Source: an uncultured Flavobacteriaceae bacterium
GTDB lineage: Bacteria; Bacteroidota; Bacteroidia; Flavobacteriales; Flavobacteriaceae
Direction of reading: 5' to 3'
Length of the DNA stretch: 50,094 nucleotides
Assembly: GCA_913048115.1 (NCBI GenBank)
Contig: CAJWVI010000002.1
Location: 1 to 50,094, forward strand
The notes under the pieces: model-generated
What the model was told of the DNA's origin: nothing
The model's database searches: none
Seen by the model: the letters and a program-made list of their open reading frames with translations, nothing else
Shown here: positions 1 through 8,470 of the stretch, piece after piece
Layout of the letters: every line of letters starts with the position of its first letter
How positions within the stretch are numbered: the stretch's first letter is position 1
Program-made: the position numbers and the translations under genes

Positions 1-60
1 ATGGAAAGAGCATTTAACAATATTAAGTAAATAAAAGCCCATAAAACGGTATATAAAAAA

Positions 61-109
61 TAGCAGTTAAGTGCAAACTACAAAGTTTGTGCTAACTGCT
101 ATTTTTTTT
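61..109 (+). terminator. Intrinsic terminator, plus strand
   Basis: Arms TAGCAGTTA (61-69) and TAACTGCTA (93-101) pair perfectly, with further partial pairing inside (AAC/GTT around 76-87), followed by a run of eight T at 102-109. It probably ends transcription of a plus-strand gene left of the window. Confidence 0.75.
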
Positions 110-452
110 AGCTTGAATGTAGTAGTATTCTTTTTGCTGCTTTTTCATATACCAAATGTTATTAAATACGGATATTAAATCTAAATTATGCCTGTTGCCT
201 CTCAATTAGATAGCAGATACTCACTCAAAAAGATTCTAAAGCAGATTTTAGGAGCTTTTACCGCTCTGTCTCCCTAGGGGTTAAAAATATTGGAACATAG
301 GGTCTAAATGGCTGTGGTCCTACTTTTGTGTTTCTCCAAAATAAGTAACTATGTAAAAACTAGAAGAGCGCGTTCTGGGAAAAAGCAGAAGATGAATTAG
401 AACAAACCAGTATCTATTCATGTATTTAAAACTTTAATAAAAGTCCTATTGT

Positions 453-487
453 AAAAAAACACCTTCTTAGTAGAAGGTGTTTTTTTT
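453..487. terminator. Bidirectional intrinsic terminator
   Basis: A-run, then ACACCTTC, a TTAGTA loop and GAAGGTGT followed by a T-run. The stem with A and T tracts on both sides can terminate in both directions. On the minus strand it lies 20 bp beyond the stop of the cupredoxin-T9SS gene. Confidence 0.8.
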
Positions 488-506
488 ATTTATGGTTGTC
501 TTTAAT

Positions 507-1094
507 TTACTTTTTCAGCAAACGGAAGGTCGCTTCCAAAGCACCATCAATAACTTTAACAAAGTACGTACCCGATTGTAAATGCGAAAGGTTTGCATCT
601 GTATAAGTTCCACTTCCAACCCCTTGAGCAACTTGCTTTCCATGAATGTCAAAAATACGATATGTATCTAATTGAAAGAGAGATCGTATGCGAACATTAT
701 CGGTTACTGGATTAGGGAAAAAAGTAATGTTTTCCTCAAATTTATCTTGTATAGACAATGCCTCTACTACTGTAATGGTTCCTAACATACCTGTTGGATG
801 AACTGAACAGATATAATCAATAACTGCCTCTACAGTAAAAGTATATTGGTATGTTTCTCCTATACCAACAAGGATTTGACTTCCAAAATCTCCTGGAGCA
901 TCACTCTCTCCTGGAGCAGCAACAACATCATGAGGAGATGGATTGGCCCAAGTCCAGATAATCGTATCTCCAGTTTCAATAGTAAAAGTAGCATCTGCTT
1001 CAGAAGTAGATTGGTCCCAGTTAACTTCAAAGGTCTGTTGGGCTGAAGCAAAAGAAGCTGAAAAAATTAGTAGCGTAAATAAAATTTGTTTCAT
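507..1094 (-). CDS. Secreted cupredoxin (plastocyanin-like) with T9SS C-terminal sorting domain
   Basis: The 195-residue protein has a Sec signal peptide (1-19, ending ASAQ), a single cupredoxin domain (about 20-112) and a type A Por/T9SS sorting domain (about 120-195, with FFPNP near its start, then FDIHGK and LQSGTYFVKV). A complete type 1 copper site is visible: His55 (SPHDV), Cys96, His99 and Met103 in CSVHPTGM. From family knowledge, such proteins carry electrons or bind copper; the sorting domain predicts export across the outer membrane and attachment at the cell surface, or release. It is a single gene between terminators and carB. The electron partner is unknown. The fold and sorting domain are clear; the physiological role is inferred. 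Confidence 0.88.
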   Translation of the reverse strand: MKQILFTLLIFSASFASAQQTFEVNWDQSTSEADATFTIETGDTIIWTWANPSPHDVVAAPGESDAPGDFGSQILVGIGETYQYTFTVEAVIDYICSVHPTGMLGTITVVEALSIQDKFEENITFFPNPVTDNVRIRSLFQLDTYRIFDIHGKQVAQGVGSGTYTDANLSHLQSGTYFVKVIDGALEATFRLLKK

Positions 1095-1194
1095 GATATT
1101 TTTTTTGCGGAATTATTAATATATTTAATTATTTAAAGTTTAAATTTAGTGAATTTATGAAAACAAACCAATTAAATTTAATTTATTAACACTC

Positions 1195-4047
1195 TTATTT
1201 ACTTAGGTACATTTTTCTTCTTGAATATAAATCTTGAAACTGATCATCTTCTAAATTATCAATAAACAAGATACTCTCACCCGTACTTTTCATCTCTGGC
1301 CCTAGTTGCTTGTTTACGTTTGGAAACTTATTGAAACTAAATACAGGCTGCTTAATAGCATACCCTTCTAATTTAGGGTTAAAATCAAAATCTTTTACTT
1401 TACTATGGCCAAGCATTACTTTGGTTGCATAATTTACATAAGGCTCTCCATAAGCCTTGGCTATAAAAGGAACCGTTCTAGAGGCTCTTGGGTTAGCCTC
1501 GATGATATAGACCATGTCATCCTTAACCGCAAATTGAATATTAATTAATCCTACTGTATTAAGTGCTTTGGCAATCTTTACAGTATGGTCTTTAATTTGT
1601 TGCATTACACCTTGAGTCAAGTCAAACGGTGGTAAGGTTGCGTTAGAGTCTCCTGAATGAATACCACAAGGCTCTATATGCTCCATCATACCAATGATAT
1701 AAACATCTTCTCCATCACAAATGGCATCTGCCTCTGCCTCTATTGCTCCGTCCAGATAATGATCCAACAATAGTTTATTGTTTGGGATTTTACGTAATAG
1801 ATCTACTACGTGCTCTTCCAGCTCTTTTTTATTAATAACAATTTTCATACCCTGACCTCCTAATACATAGGAAGGCCTAATAAGTAATGGAAAATCTAAT
1901 GTGTCTGCTAAGACTAGAGCCTCTTCTGTAGTTTCTGCAACACCAAACTCTGGATATGGAATACCTAAGTCTTTTAAAATCGTTGAGAAACTTCCTCTGT
2001 CTTCTGCAAGATCTAATGCTTGGAAACTAGTACCTAGAATTTTAACACCATAGCGCTCTAGCTTTTCTGCTAATTTCAAAGCAGTTTGTCCTCCTAATTG
2101 TACAATAACACCTTCTGGTTTTTCATGACGAATAATATCATAAATATGCTCCCAAAATACTGGCTCAAAGTATAATTTATCTGCCACATCAAAATCTGTA
2201 GAAACTGTTTCTGGGTTACAGTTTATCATAATGGTTTCATAGCCTATTTCTGAAGCTGCTAAAATTCCATGAACACAACAGTAATCAAATTCAATTCCTT
2301 GACCAATTCTATTTGGACCAGAACCCAGTACTATTATTTTCTTTTTTTGGGTTACCACACTATCATTTTCAACATAGCTGGTTCCATCAGGGAGTTCTAT
2401 ACTATTTTCGAAAGTAGAATAGTAATACGGTGTTTGCGCTTTAAATTCTGCCGCACAAGTATCTACCAATTTATAAACACGTTGTATGTTTAATTCTTCC
2501 CTTTTATTATATACCTGGCTTTCTAAACATTTTAGCATATGCGCTATTTGTCTGTCTCCGTAGCCTTTTTGTTTTGCTTCTAATAGTAACTCACGCGGCA
2601 ATGTTTCTAGTGTAAATCTTGAAATTTCTTTTTCCAGCAAATACAGCTCTTCATATTGCTTTAAAAACCACATGTCTATTTTTGTAATTTCATGTATGCG
2701 GCTCAAAGGTATTCCCATTTGGATAGCATCATAGATAACAAAAACACGATCCCAACTTGCATTTTTTAATTTATCAAGAATCTGCTCATAATTGGTATAG
2801 CTTTTTCCATCTGCACCCAGACCATTTCTCTTAATCTCCAGAGACTGTGTGGCTTTATGTAATGCTTCTTGAAAACTACGCCCAATCCCCATTACTTCTC
2901 CTACAGATTTCATTTGTAAACCAAGGGTCCTATCACTTCCTTCAAACTTGTCAAAATTCCAACGTGGTATTTTTACAATTACATAATCTAGTGTTGGCTC
3001 AAATAATGCAGAGGTAGACTTGGTAATTTGATTATCCAATTCATCTAAGTGATACCCAATTGCTAATTTTGAAGCAATTTTTGCAATAGGATATCCAGTT
3101 GCTTTAGAGGCTAAAGCAGAAGAACGCGATACCCGCGGGTTAATTTCAATGGCAATAATTTCTTCTTTATCATCTGGACTTACCGCAAATTGCACATTAC
3201 AACCTCCTGCAAAATCACCAATACTGCGCATCATATGGATAGCCATATCACGCATGCGTTGATAGGTTTTATCACTCAATGTCATTGCTGGGGCAACGGT
3301 AATAGAATCTCCAGTATGGATACCCATAGGATCCATATTTTCAATAGCACAAATAATAACTACGTTGTCATTTCTATCCCGCAATAATTCTAGTTCATAT
3401 TCTTTCCAGCCCATCATGGCTTTGTCTATCATTACCTCATGAATAGGAGACACTTCAAGTCCATGACGCAATAAATCGTCAAAATCTTCTTCTTTATACA
3501 CTATAGAAGCACCTGCTCCCCCTAAGGTGTAGGAGGCTCTAATAACCAATGGAAACCCAAATTCTTGGGCAATTTCTTTTCCTTTAAGGTATGATGTTGC
3601 TGTTGCTTGAGGCGCCATAGCAACCCCTATTTTCTCCATCAATAATCTAAACTTCTCTCTATCTTCTGTAATGTTAATGGCATCAATATCAACACCTATA
3701 ATATCTACTCCATGAGCTTCCCAAATTCCTTTTTCATCTGCCTCAATAGCCAAGTTTAAAGCTGTTTGCCCCCCCATAGTTGGTAGCACAGCATCAATTT
3801 GCGGATGTTCTTTAAGTATTTTTAGAATAGACTTAGTGGTTAGTGGCAATAAGTATATATGATCTGCCATGGCAGGATCAGTCATGATTGTTGCTGGATT
3901 CGAGTTAATCAAGACGGTTTCAATTCCATCCTCTCTCAGCGATCGTAGCGCCTGAGAACCAGAGTAATCAAATTCACAGGCTTGACCAATTACTATAGGG
4001 CCAGAACCAATAATTAAAATAGATTTAAGTGCAGTGTTTTTTGGCAT
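1195..4047 (-). CDS. carB: Carbamoyl-phosphate synthase large subunit, short form
   Basis: Makes carbamoyl phosphate from bicarbonate, ammonia from the CarA glutaminase and two ATP, for pyrimidine and arginine synthesis in the cytoplasm. The sequence shows the two homologous halves, each opening with a nucleotide-binding motif (ILIIGSGPIVIGQ near residue 10 and IIVLGSGPNRIGQG near 570) and each with an ATP-grasp domain. I chose ATG 4047 (950 aa, starting MPKNTALKS) over an upstream in-frame ATG at 4086, because family members start there and a TAATTTTG -7 box at 4071-4078 would put the longer start upstream of transcription. Odd: the chain ends soon after GESILFIDNLED, so the C-terminal allosteric MGS-like domain of the roughly 1073-residue E. 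coli enzyme is missing. carA is not in the window. Confidence 0.96.
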   Translation of the reverse strand: MPKNTALKSILIIGSGPIVIGQACEFDYSGSQALRSLREDGIETVLINSNPATIMTDPAMADHIYLLPLTTKSILKILKEHPQIDAVLPTMGGQTALNLAIEADEKGIWEAHGVDIIGVDIDAINITEDREKFRLLMEKIGVAMAPQATATSYLKGKEIAQEFGFPLVIRASYTLGGAGASIVYKEEDFDDLLRHGLEVSPIHEVMIDKAMMGWKEYELELLRDRNDNVVIICAIENMDPMGIHTGDSITVAPAMTLSDKTYQRMRDMAIHMMRSIGDFAGGCNVQFAVSPDDKEEIIAIEINPRVSRSSALASKATGYPIAKIASKLAIGYHLDELDNQITKSTSALFEPTLDYVIVKIPRWNFDKFEGSDRTLGLQMKSVGEVMGIGRSFQEALHKATQSLEIKRNGLGADGKSYTNYEQILDKLKNASWDRVFVIYDAIQMGIPLSRIHEITKIDMWFLKQYEELYLLEKEISRFTLETLPRELLLEAKQKGYGDRQIAHMLKCLESQVYNKREELNIQRVYKLVDTCAAEFKAQTPYYYSTFENSIELPDGTSYVENDSVVTQKKKIIVLGSGPNRIGQGIEFDYCCVHGILAASEIGYETIMINCNPETVSTDFDVADKLYFEPVFWEHIYDIIRHEKPEGVIVQLGGQTALKLAEKLERYGVKILGTSFQALDLAEDRGSFSTILKDLGIPYPEFGVAETTEEALVLADTLDFPLLIRPSYVLGGQGMKIVINKKELEEHVVDLLRKIPNNKLLLDHYLDGAIEAEADAICDGEDVYIIGMMEHIEPCGIHSGDSNATLPPFDLTQGVMQQIKDHTVKIAKALNTVGLINIQFAVKDDMVYIIEANPRASRTVPFIAKAYGEPYVNYATKVMLGHSKVKDFDFNPKLEGYAIKQPVFSFNKFPNVNKQLGPEMKSTGESILFIDNLEDDQFQDLYSRRKMYLSK

Positions 4048-4070
4048 GGTAACAAATTTTTTTACTATTT

Positions 4071-4078
4071 CAAAATTA
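4071..4078 (-). promoter_or_regulatory. carB -7 promoter box
   Basis: On the minus strand this reads TAATTTTG, matching the Bacteroidota -7 consensus TAnnTTTG, about 23 nt upstream of ATG 4047. No clear -33 TTG is seen at the usual spacing, so this rests on the -7 match and position. Confidence 0.45.
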
Positions 4079-4094
4079 CGATTCAATGGGGTAT

Positions 4095-4130
4095 AAAAAA
4101 AAGGTGTTGCTTATAAAAACAACACCTTTT
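4095..4130 (-). terminator. rpmH terminator
   Basis: AAAAGGTGTTG (4099-4109) pairs with CAACACCTTTT (4120-4130). On the minus strand the hairpin is followed by a T-run. It separates rpmH from carB. Confidence 0.8.
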
Positions 4131-4149
4131 ATTTATGACTTATCAACAT

Positions 4150-4311
4150 TTATCTTTTGTGACGAGTTTCAGAAGAAACAGAAATTTTCTTTCTTCCTTT
4201 TGCTCTACGAGCCGCTAATACTTTTCTACCGCTTACAGATGCCATGCGCTCTCTAAAACCGTGCTTATTTCTTCTCTTTCTTTTTGATGGCTGAAATGTT
4301 CTTTTACTCAT
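4150..4311 (-). CDS. rpmH: 50S ribosomal protein L34
   Basis: A 53-residue, very basic protein starting [19 protein letters not shown] and ending ETRHKR. The SKRTFQPS...HGFRERM core is the L34 signature. L34 is a late-assembling structural protein of the large ribosomal subunit. It stands alone here, with its own promoter (4398-4427) and terminator (4095-4130). The usual bacterial neighbours rnpA and dnaA are absent; the flanking genes are carB and a TPR-like membrane protein. Length matches the family. Confidence 0.97.
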   Translation of the reverse strand: MSKRTFQPSKRKRRNKHGFRERMASVSGRKVLAARRAKGRKKISVSSETRHKR

Positions 4312-4397
4312 GGTATATTATATTAAATCGTCTTGAAATCTTTATTAGTTTATGCTTTGTCTTGTCTACTCAATATAGTATACTGTGTAGGCGGCTG

Positions 4398-4427
4398 CAA
4401 AGATACAATCTTTTTTTAAACGTCAAA
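4398..4427 (-). promoter_or_regulatory. rpmH promoter
   Basis: On the minus strand TTTG (4427-4424), 18 bp, then TATCTTTG (4405-4398): an excellent match to the Bacteroidota -33/-7 pattern. The predicted leader to the rpmH ATG is about 80 nt. Confidence 0.7.
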
Positions 4428-4461
4428 CACCAAAATGTGAAATATTTTTAATTGTTTTCAT

Positions 4462-4469
4462 TACCTTTG
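4462..4469 (+). promoter_or_regulatory. -7 promoter box for the TPR-like membrane protein gene
   Basis: TACCTTTG matches TAnnTTTG and lies 22 nt upstream of ATG 4492. It is divergent from the rpmH promoter in the same intergenic region. Confidence 0.5.
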
Positions 4470-4491
4470 TTGACCTTAAAAAAAAGGCTTT

Positions 4492-5061
4492 ATGTTCCAT
4501 AAAAATTTAAAATTAGTAATTACAGTACTCCTTATTAGCGCAGGAGTTTGGCAATTTATAGAATCCTACATAGGTAATGGTATAATGTTCATACTACTAG
4601 CCTCCATATTTGTCTTCTTATACTTTAAAAATGAAATCATTCTATTGGCTTTTCTTAGGCTAAGAAAACAAGATTTTCCTGGCGCTAAAAAGTGGCTGGA
4701 TAGAATTAAAAACCCAGAAGCTTCTCTTGTCACAAAACAACAAGGGTATTATAACTACCTAAATGGCCTGATGGTCTCACAAACCAACATGAATGAGGCA
4801 GAAAAATATTTCAAAAAAGCAGTTTTGCTTGGTTTAAGCATGGATACAGATATGGCAATGACAAAATTAAACCTTGCAGGTATAGCAATGTCTAAAAACA
4901 GAAAACGTGAAGCCGAAATACTTCTCTCTGAGGCAAAAAAGCTTGACAAGCAAAACATAATGGAAGATCAAATAAAAATGATGAAAGACCAAATGAAACG
5001 CTCTGGACAACCAAAGCAACAATTTGGAGGCGGTCGTTCTGGCCGTGGTAGCAAACGCTAA
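4492..5061 (+). CDS. Conserved membrane protein with TPR-like region
   Basis: A 189-residue protein with two transmembrane segments (about 8-22 and 30-45), a basic loop (LRLRKQDF) and a helical region (about 55-160) with TPR-like spacing, including YLNGLMVSQTNMNEAEKYFKKAVLLG and a following LNLAGIAMSKNRKREAEILLSEAKKL repeat. The tail (from about 160) is rich in Gly, Gln and Arg and looks disordered. The topology suggests a membrane-anchored helical scaffold facing the cytoplasm, but the partner is unknown and no catalytic motif is seen. It is monocistronic, divergent from rpmH. Confidence 0.75.
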   Translation: MFHKNLKLVITVLLISAGVWQFIESYIGNGIMFILLASIFVFLYFKNEIILLAFLRLRKQDFPGAKKWLDRIKNPEASLVTKQQGYYNYLNGLMVSQTNMNEAEKYFKKAVLLGLSMDTDMAMTKLNLAGIAMSKNRKREAEILLSEAKKLDKQNIMEDQIKMMKDQMKRSGQPKQQFGGGRSGRGSKR

Positions 5062-5203
5062 TTAACAACCCTTTATTCGTAAAAAAAAACAAACCTTTAT
5101 TCATTAGAGTTGTTTTTCAACGGTTCTTTTCAACTAGTGGTCTAAAAATCAACAAGTACCGTAATGTTTTTTTCTACTTTGCAGCAATACTAACGATCTG
5201 CAT

Positions 5204-5908
5204 ATGAGTAGAAAACTACTATTTCTTGTTATTATTCTTTCTTTTTCGGTACAAAGCCAAGACCTTGAGCGCACACCTTTATTGTCTAAAACTATAGGCA
5301 ATAGCATAAAAGAGTATAGAAAAAACTCACAAGAGGCACATGCGAAAGGTGATTTCGATCTAGCCAATTCCTTGTTTGAATCCTTAATCAATAATGTAGT
5401 AAACGGCAGCACCCTAGACAACTTTAATATGCGTAAAGTCTCAGGAAGAACTCTTGAATTTTATGATTTTAAAAAACCTGTATTCTTAATGACATACGCC
5501 TCTTGGTGCACACCTGGCATTGGAGAGATACCTGCTTTAAATGAAATTGCAAGCAAATACTACAAAGATATTGAATTTGTAATTTTATATTGGGACACAA
5601 AAAAAAACATCAAGAAGATAGCAAGAAAATATAGTGCTAAAATTAAGGTAGTCTATGTAGATGAATCAGCCTACGCAAACAACAATATCATAAAGACACT
5701 AAAACACACACTTGGCTTTCCAACCTCATTGTTTATTGATGTAGATAAGAAAATTGTGGCTGTAGAAAGAGGCACTCAACATCACTATAAAGAGAAGTAC
5801 ATCACTTCTTTTAACTTAAATTACAGTTTTTTTTTGAAAGGTGTTTCTTTACTAAAACCTTTATATGAAGAAGATAAGGGCTTAGTGATGGATGCCCCCA
5901 AGCCATAA
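5204..5908 (+). CDS. Exported TlpA-like thioredoxin-fold protein with degenerate active site
   Basis: A 234-residue protein with an N-terminal signal peptide (1-18, ending VQSQ), a helical segment (about 25-75) and a thioredoxin-like domain (about 75-205). The fold is indicated by FLMTYASWC, IGEIPALNEIASKY, IEFVILYWD and GFPTSLFID with the conserved cis-Pro context. In active TlpA/ResA proteins the motif is WCxxC; here it is W101-C102-T-P-G, so the resolving cysteine is missing. It is therefore unlikely to be an ordinary thiol-disulfide oxidoreductase; a binding or mixed-disulfide role is possible. It is convergent with the MltD-like gene. The fold call is firm, the function is not known. Confidence 0.8.
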   Translation: MSRKLLFLVIILSFSVQSQDLERTPLLSKTIGNSIKEYRKNSQEAHAKGDFDLANSLFESLINNVVNGSTLDNFNMRKVSGRTLEFYDFKKPVFLMTYASWCTPGIGEIPALNEIASKYYKDIEFVILYWDTKKNIKKIARKYSAKIKVVYVDESAYANNNIIKTLKHTLGFPTSLFIDVDKKIVAVERGTQHHYKEKYITSFNLNYSFFLKGVSLLKPLYEEDKGLVMDAPKP

Positions 5909-5957
5909 TTTTAGTTTTGTGTTATTTAATACATAAAAACCAACACCCCTTTAAAGC

Positions 5958-6905
5958 TTAGTGTGTTTGGTAATACCCAGGTACTGGAATTTTTATTTTA
6001 TACTCTTTTCTAGATGCATTTTTTAAATACGTGTCGCGCAACCAAGGATTATGGATTTTTAAAATCTTGTAATTAATACCATGCTGTTTTGCGAATTTTG
6101 CAAAATCTTCTATTGGCGTGTTTACAATAACTGTGTTTGTAGGTATTGGGTAGTATAAGTCTTTTTCATTAATGTAAAAGCCATACTCCTGTGGGTTACT
6201 TAACACTTCTTTGAAGGCTAAAATTCTAAATACATACCTACCAGTTTCACTGTTGAGCAATAAGCTGTAATAATCAGTGGCGTCTTGACGCTCCATTTGT
6301 TTTTGAATTCCAGCATTTCCAAGATTGTATGCCGCTGCAGCATTTGTCCAGCTACCAAACAATTCCTTAGAGTGCACCAAGTATTGTGCCGCTACCTTTG
6401 TTGCTAATTCTAGATTATAACGCTCATCTACATAATTATTAATCTCAAGACCATATTCTTTTCCCGTCCCTTTCATGAATTGCCAAAAACCTGATGCACC
6501 CGCATGAGATTTTACGTTATCCAAACCGCTTTCTGCTACAGCCAAGTATTTAAAATCATCAGGGAGCTTGTATTTCTTTAATAAAAGTTCTATTTCAGGA
6601 AAAAAGCGATTGGCCTTTTTTATCATAAGCAACATGTTAGAATGCCAATACGTATTGACATGAATTTCTCTATCAAGACGCTCTCTTACATCGGCATCTT
6701 CAAGGGGTACCTGCTCCCCTGCGAAAGTCATATGGTTAGGAATGTTAAGCGCCTCCACCCTTAGCAATTGAGGAGGCTGACTTCCGTTTTCTGCAGGCAT
6801 ATTTAAGGTATTTTCTTTGGTCTTAGGAGATTGCGTTGCTTGAACAAATAGCCCAAAAACAACAATTACTATAGCAGCAAAACCAATTTTTGAAAATAGA
6901 TTCAT
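5958..6905 (-). CDS. MltD-like membrane-bound lytic transglycosylase
   Basis: Cleaves peptidoglycan glycan strands between MurNAc and GlcNAc, forming 1,6-anhydro ends. The 315-residue protein has an N-terminal hydrophobic signal or anchor (about 5-24) and an SLT domain with catalytic Glu125 in LAVAESGLDN, followed by ASGFWQFM and the NYVDERYNLELATKVAAQYL and AAYNLG motifs typical of family 1 transglycosylases. The C-terminal part (from about 245) has a single LysM-like stretch rather than the several LysM repeats of E. coli MltD. A TATCTTTA -7-like box at 6921-6928 precedes the ATG. It lies 57 bp downstream of the alpha/beta hydrolase gene, which may be co-transcribed. Confidence 0.9.
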   Translation of the reverse strand: MNLFSKIGFAAIVIVVFGLFVQATQSPKTKENTLNMPAENGSQPPQLLRVEALNIPNHMTFAGEQVPLEDADVRERLDREIHVNTYWHSNMLLMIKKANRFFPEIELLLKKYKLPDDFKYLAVAESGLDNVKSHAGASGFWQFMKGTGKEYGLEINNYVDERYNLELATKVAAQYLVHSKELFGSWTNAAAAYNLGNAGIQKQMERQDATDYYSLLLNSETGRYVFRILAFKEVLSNPQEYGFYINEKDLYYPIPTNTVIVNTPIEDFAKFAKQHGINYKILKIHNPWLRDTYLKNASRKEYKIKIPVPGYYQTH

Positions 6906-6920
6906 AATTTAAATTTTGAG

Positions 6921-6928
6921 TAAAGATA
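6921..6928 (-). promoter_or_regulatory. Possible -7 box of the MltD-like gene
   Basis: The minus strand reads TATCTTTA, one mismatch from TAnnTTTG, about 15 nt upstream of the ATG at 6905. It would allow transcription independent of the upstream hydrolase gene. Confidence 0.35.
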
Positions 6929-6962
6929 CCCAATATGGTAGCCAGCAATAAAAAAAAAGGCA

Positions 6963-7628
6963 TTAGTTATCCGCGATAATATCAACAAGTTTTTGACTTA
7001 TTAGCACAGCTTTATTTAGCAACATGATATGAGTCCCTCCAGGGATAATAATAGCATCTTTAACATTATGTATCGGGAACACTACATCATTATCACCATG
7101 AATATGGTATACATTTGATAATACCTGGGTACGCCTCCAATCTATCATGTTTTTGATAGCCCAGTCTAGATAGCGCTTGTCGCGTATGTGTAAAAATTCT
7201 TGATATATCTTCAATCTCTTTTTAGAACGAGGCCCCAAAGCATATTTTGTTAAATTCTCAGACTTTAACAATACCCCTGTCGGCAAAAGTTTATAGGCCC
7301 GTGTTTTTTGAGCAATTTTAAATCTCATTGGAAGCTCAAACTTAGTTTTAACACTAGAAATAATAATGAGCTTTTTTAATTTTAAAAAAAAACTCATCTC
7401 CTGTGCAACAACACCACCAAATGACACCCCAACCAAAACAGCATTATCATGTGTTACCAATGCTGCCATTCGTGCCGCGTAATCTGAAATAGTTTCTTGC
7501 CTATAAGGTATAAGCCAAGAAATAACATGTGTGGTGTAGTGGGATACTGGTAATTGTATGTTTTTAAAAATCTCTTTATCTGCTGCCAATCCTGGCACTA
7601 AATAAACATGAGTTGTTCTTGTATTCAT
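6963..7628 (-). CDS. Small alpha/beta hydrolase
   Basis: A 221-residue cytoplasmic alpha/beta-hydrolase-fold protein. YLVPGLAADKEIF is the oxyanion-loop region, Ser69 in GVSFGG is the nucleophile elbow, HGDND (177-181) supplies the acid and His200 in GGTHIML the base. The cap region is short. The substrate is unknown; such proteins are usually esterases or thioesterases. It starts 90 bp from the divergent pirin gene and is followed after 57 bp by the MltD-like gene. Confidence 0.82.
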   Translation of the reverse strand: MNTRTTHVYLVPGLAADKEIFKNIQLPVSHYTTHVISWLIPYRQETISDYAARMAALVTHDNAVLVGVSFGGVVAQEMSFFLKLKKLIIISSVKTKFELPMRFKIAQKTRAYKLLPTGVLLKSENLTKYALGPRSKKRLKIYQEFLHIRDKRYLDWAIKNMIDWRRTQVLSNVYHIHGDNDVVFPIHNVKDAIIIPGGTHIMLLNKAVLISQKLVDIIADN

Positions 7629-7718
7629 TGGTTTAAAACTCTAAAAGACGTTAAACACGTAGCTTTTTTCGTAAATTTACATATTATATATATTGAATTT
7701 AAAATTTCCTAATAGTAA

Positions 7719-8435
7719 ATGAACAAAGTTGTACACACAGCAGCCTCAAGAGGCACCGTACGTTTTGAATGGTTAAACGCAAAATACTCGTTTAGCTTCG
7801 GAAATTATTACAACCCTGAAAGATTAGGTTTTGGAGCTTTACGTGTGCTTAATGATGATCGTATTGCACCCGCTATGGGTTTTGGAAATCATCCCCACAA
7901 GAATATGGAGATTATTACCATACCACAATCTGGCTCCCTAAAACATAAAGATTCTATGGGTAACCAGGGTGTTATTGAGGCTGGAGATATCCAGGTGATG
8001 AGCGCTGGCAGTGGCATTGAACACAGCGAGGTAAATGCAAGCAACCACGAAGCCCTTGAATTGTTTCAGCTTTGGATTCATTGTGAAACCCAAAACGTTT
8101 CACCGCGCTATGTACAAAAAAAAATTGCCCCATTGCTAGTTAAAAATGCTTTTACAACAATTGTCAAGCCAAAAGAAATAGCCCTTGAAGATGAAATTTG
8201 GATTCACCAACAAGCATATATAAGCCTAGGGTATTTTAATAGTACTACAGAAACAACATACACTTTAAAGCAAAAAAAAAACGGTATATACATATTAGTA
8301 ATAGAAGGGTCTCTTTTGGTAGCCAATGAATCTTTACACCATAGAGATGCTGTTGGACTCTGGGACATACCTAATATCACAATGACTGTAGCAGAAAATA
8401 GTCGCATTCTTATCGTAGAGGTTCCTATGAACTAA
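7719..8435 (+). CDS. Pirin family protein (YhhW/quercetinase type)
   Basis: A 238-residue bicupin. The N-terminal cupin keeps the complete metal ligand set: His58 and His60 in GFGNHPHKNMEI, His102 and Glu104 in SGIEHSEVN. The second cupin (about 145-238) is degenerate. Bacterial pirins of this kind bind Fe or Ni, and some cleave quercetin; others act as redox sensors or bind metabolic enzymes. Length fits the family. It is followed after 35 bp by the GNAT gene, possibly one transcript. Confidence 0.92.
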   Translation: MNKVVHTAASRGTVRFEWLNAKYSFSFGNYYNPERLGFGALRVLNDDRIAPAMGFGNHPHKNMEIITIPQSGSLKHKDSMGNQGVIEAGDIQVMSAGSGIEHSEVNASNHEALELFQLWIHCETQNVSPRYVQKKIAPLLVKNAFTTIVKPKEIALEDEIWIHQQAYISLGYFNSTTETTYTLKQKKNGIYILVIEGSLLVANESLHHRDAVGLWDIPNITMTVAENSRILIVEVPMN

Positions 8436-8470
8436 CACAAAATGCACAAAAACTTTAAATTAATCTACTT

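Larger units (their letters stand above)
1..506. other. Gene-poor left edge with possible coding remnants
   Basis: No convincing intact gene lies here. A short reading frame ending with TAA at 28-30 could be the 3' end of a plus-strand gene lying left of the window, because a good terminator follows at 61-109, but another frame also stops at 32-34, so this cannot be decided. Two short stretches look protein-like: an ATG frame at 188-277 (29 codons) and a stop-bounded frame at 364-429 encoding a segment with the core FWEKAEDELEQ. They are in unrelated positions and interrupted by stops, which would fit a decayed gene. The family was not recognised. Confidence 0.4.

Noticed and set aside
4045-4086. 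Longer carB start at ATG 4086
   Set aside because: The added 13 residues have no family resemblance and a -7 box at 4071-4078 lies inside the extension.
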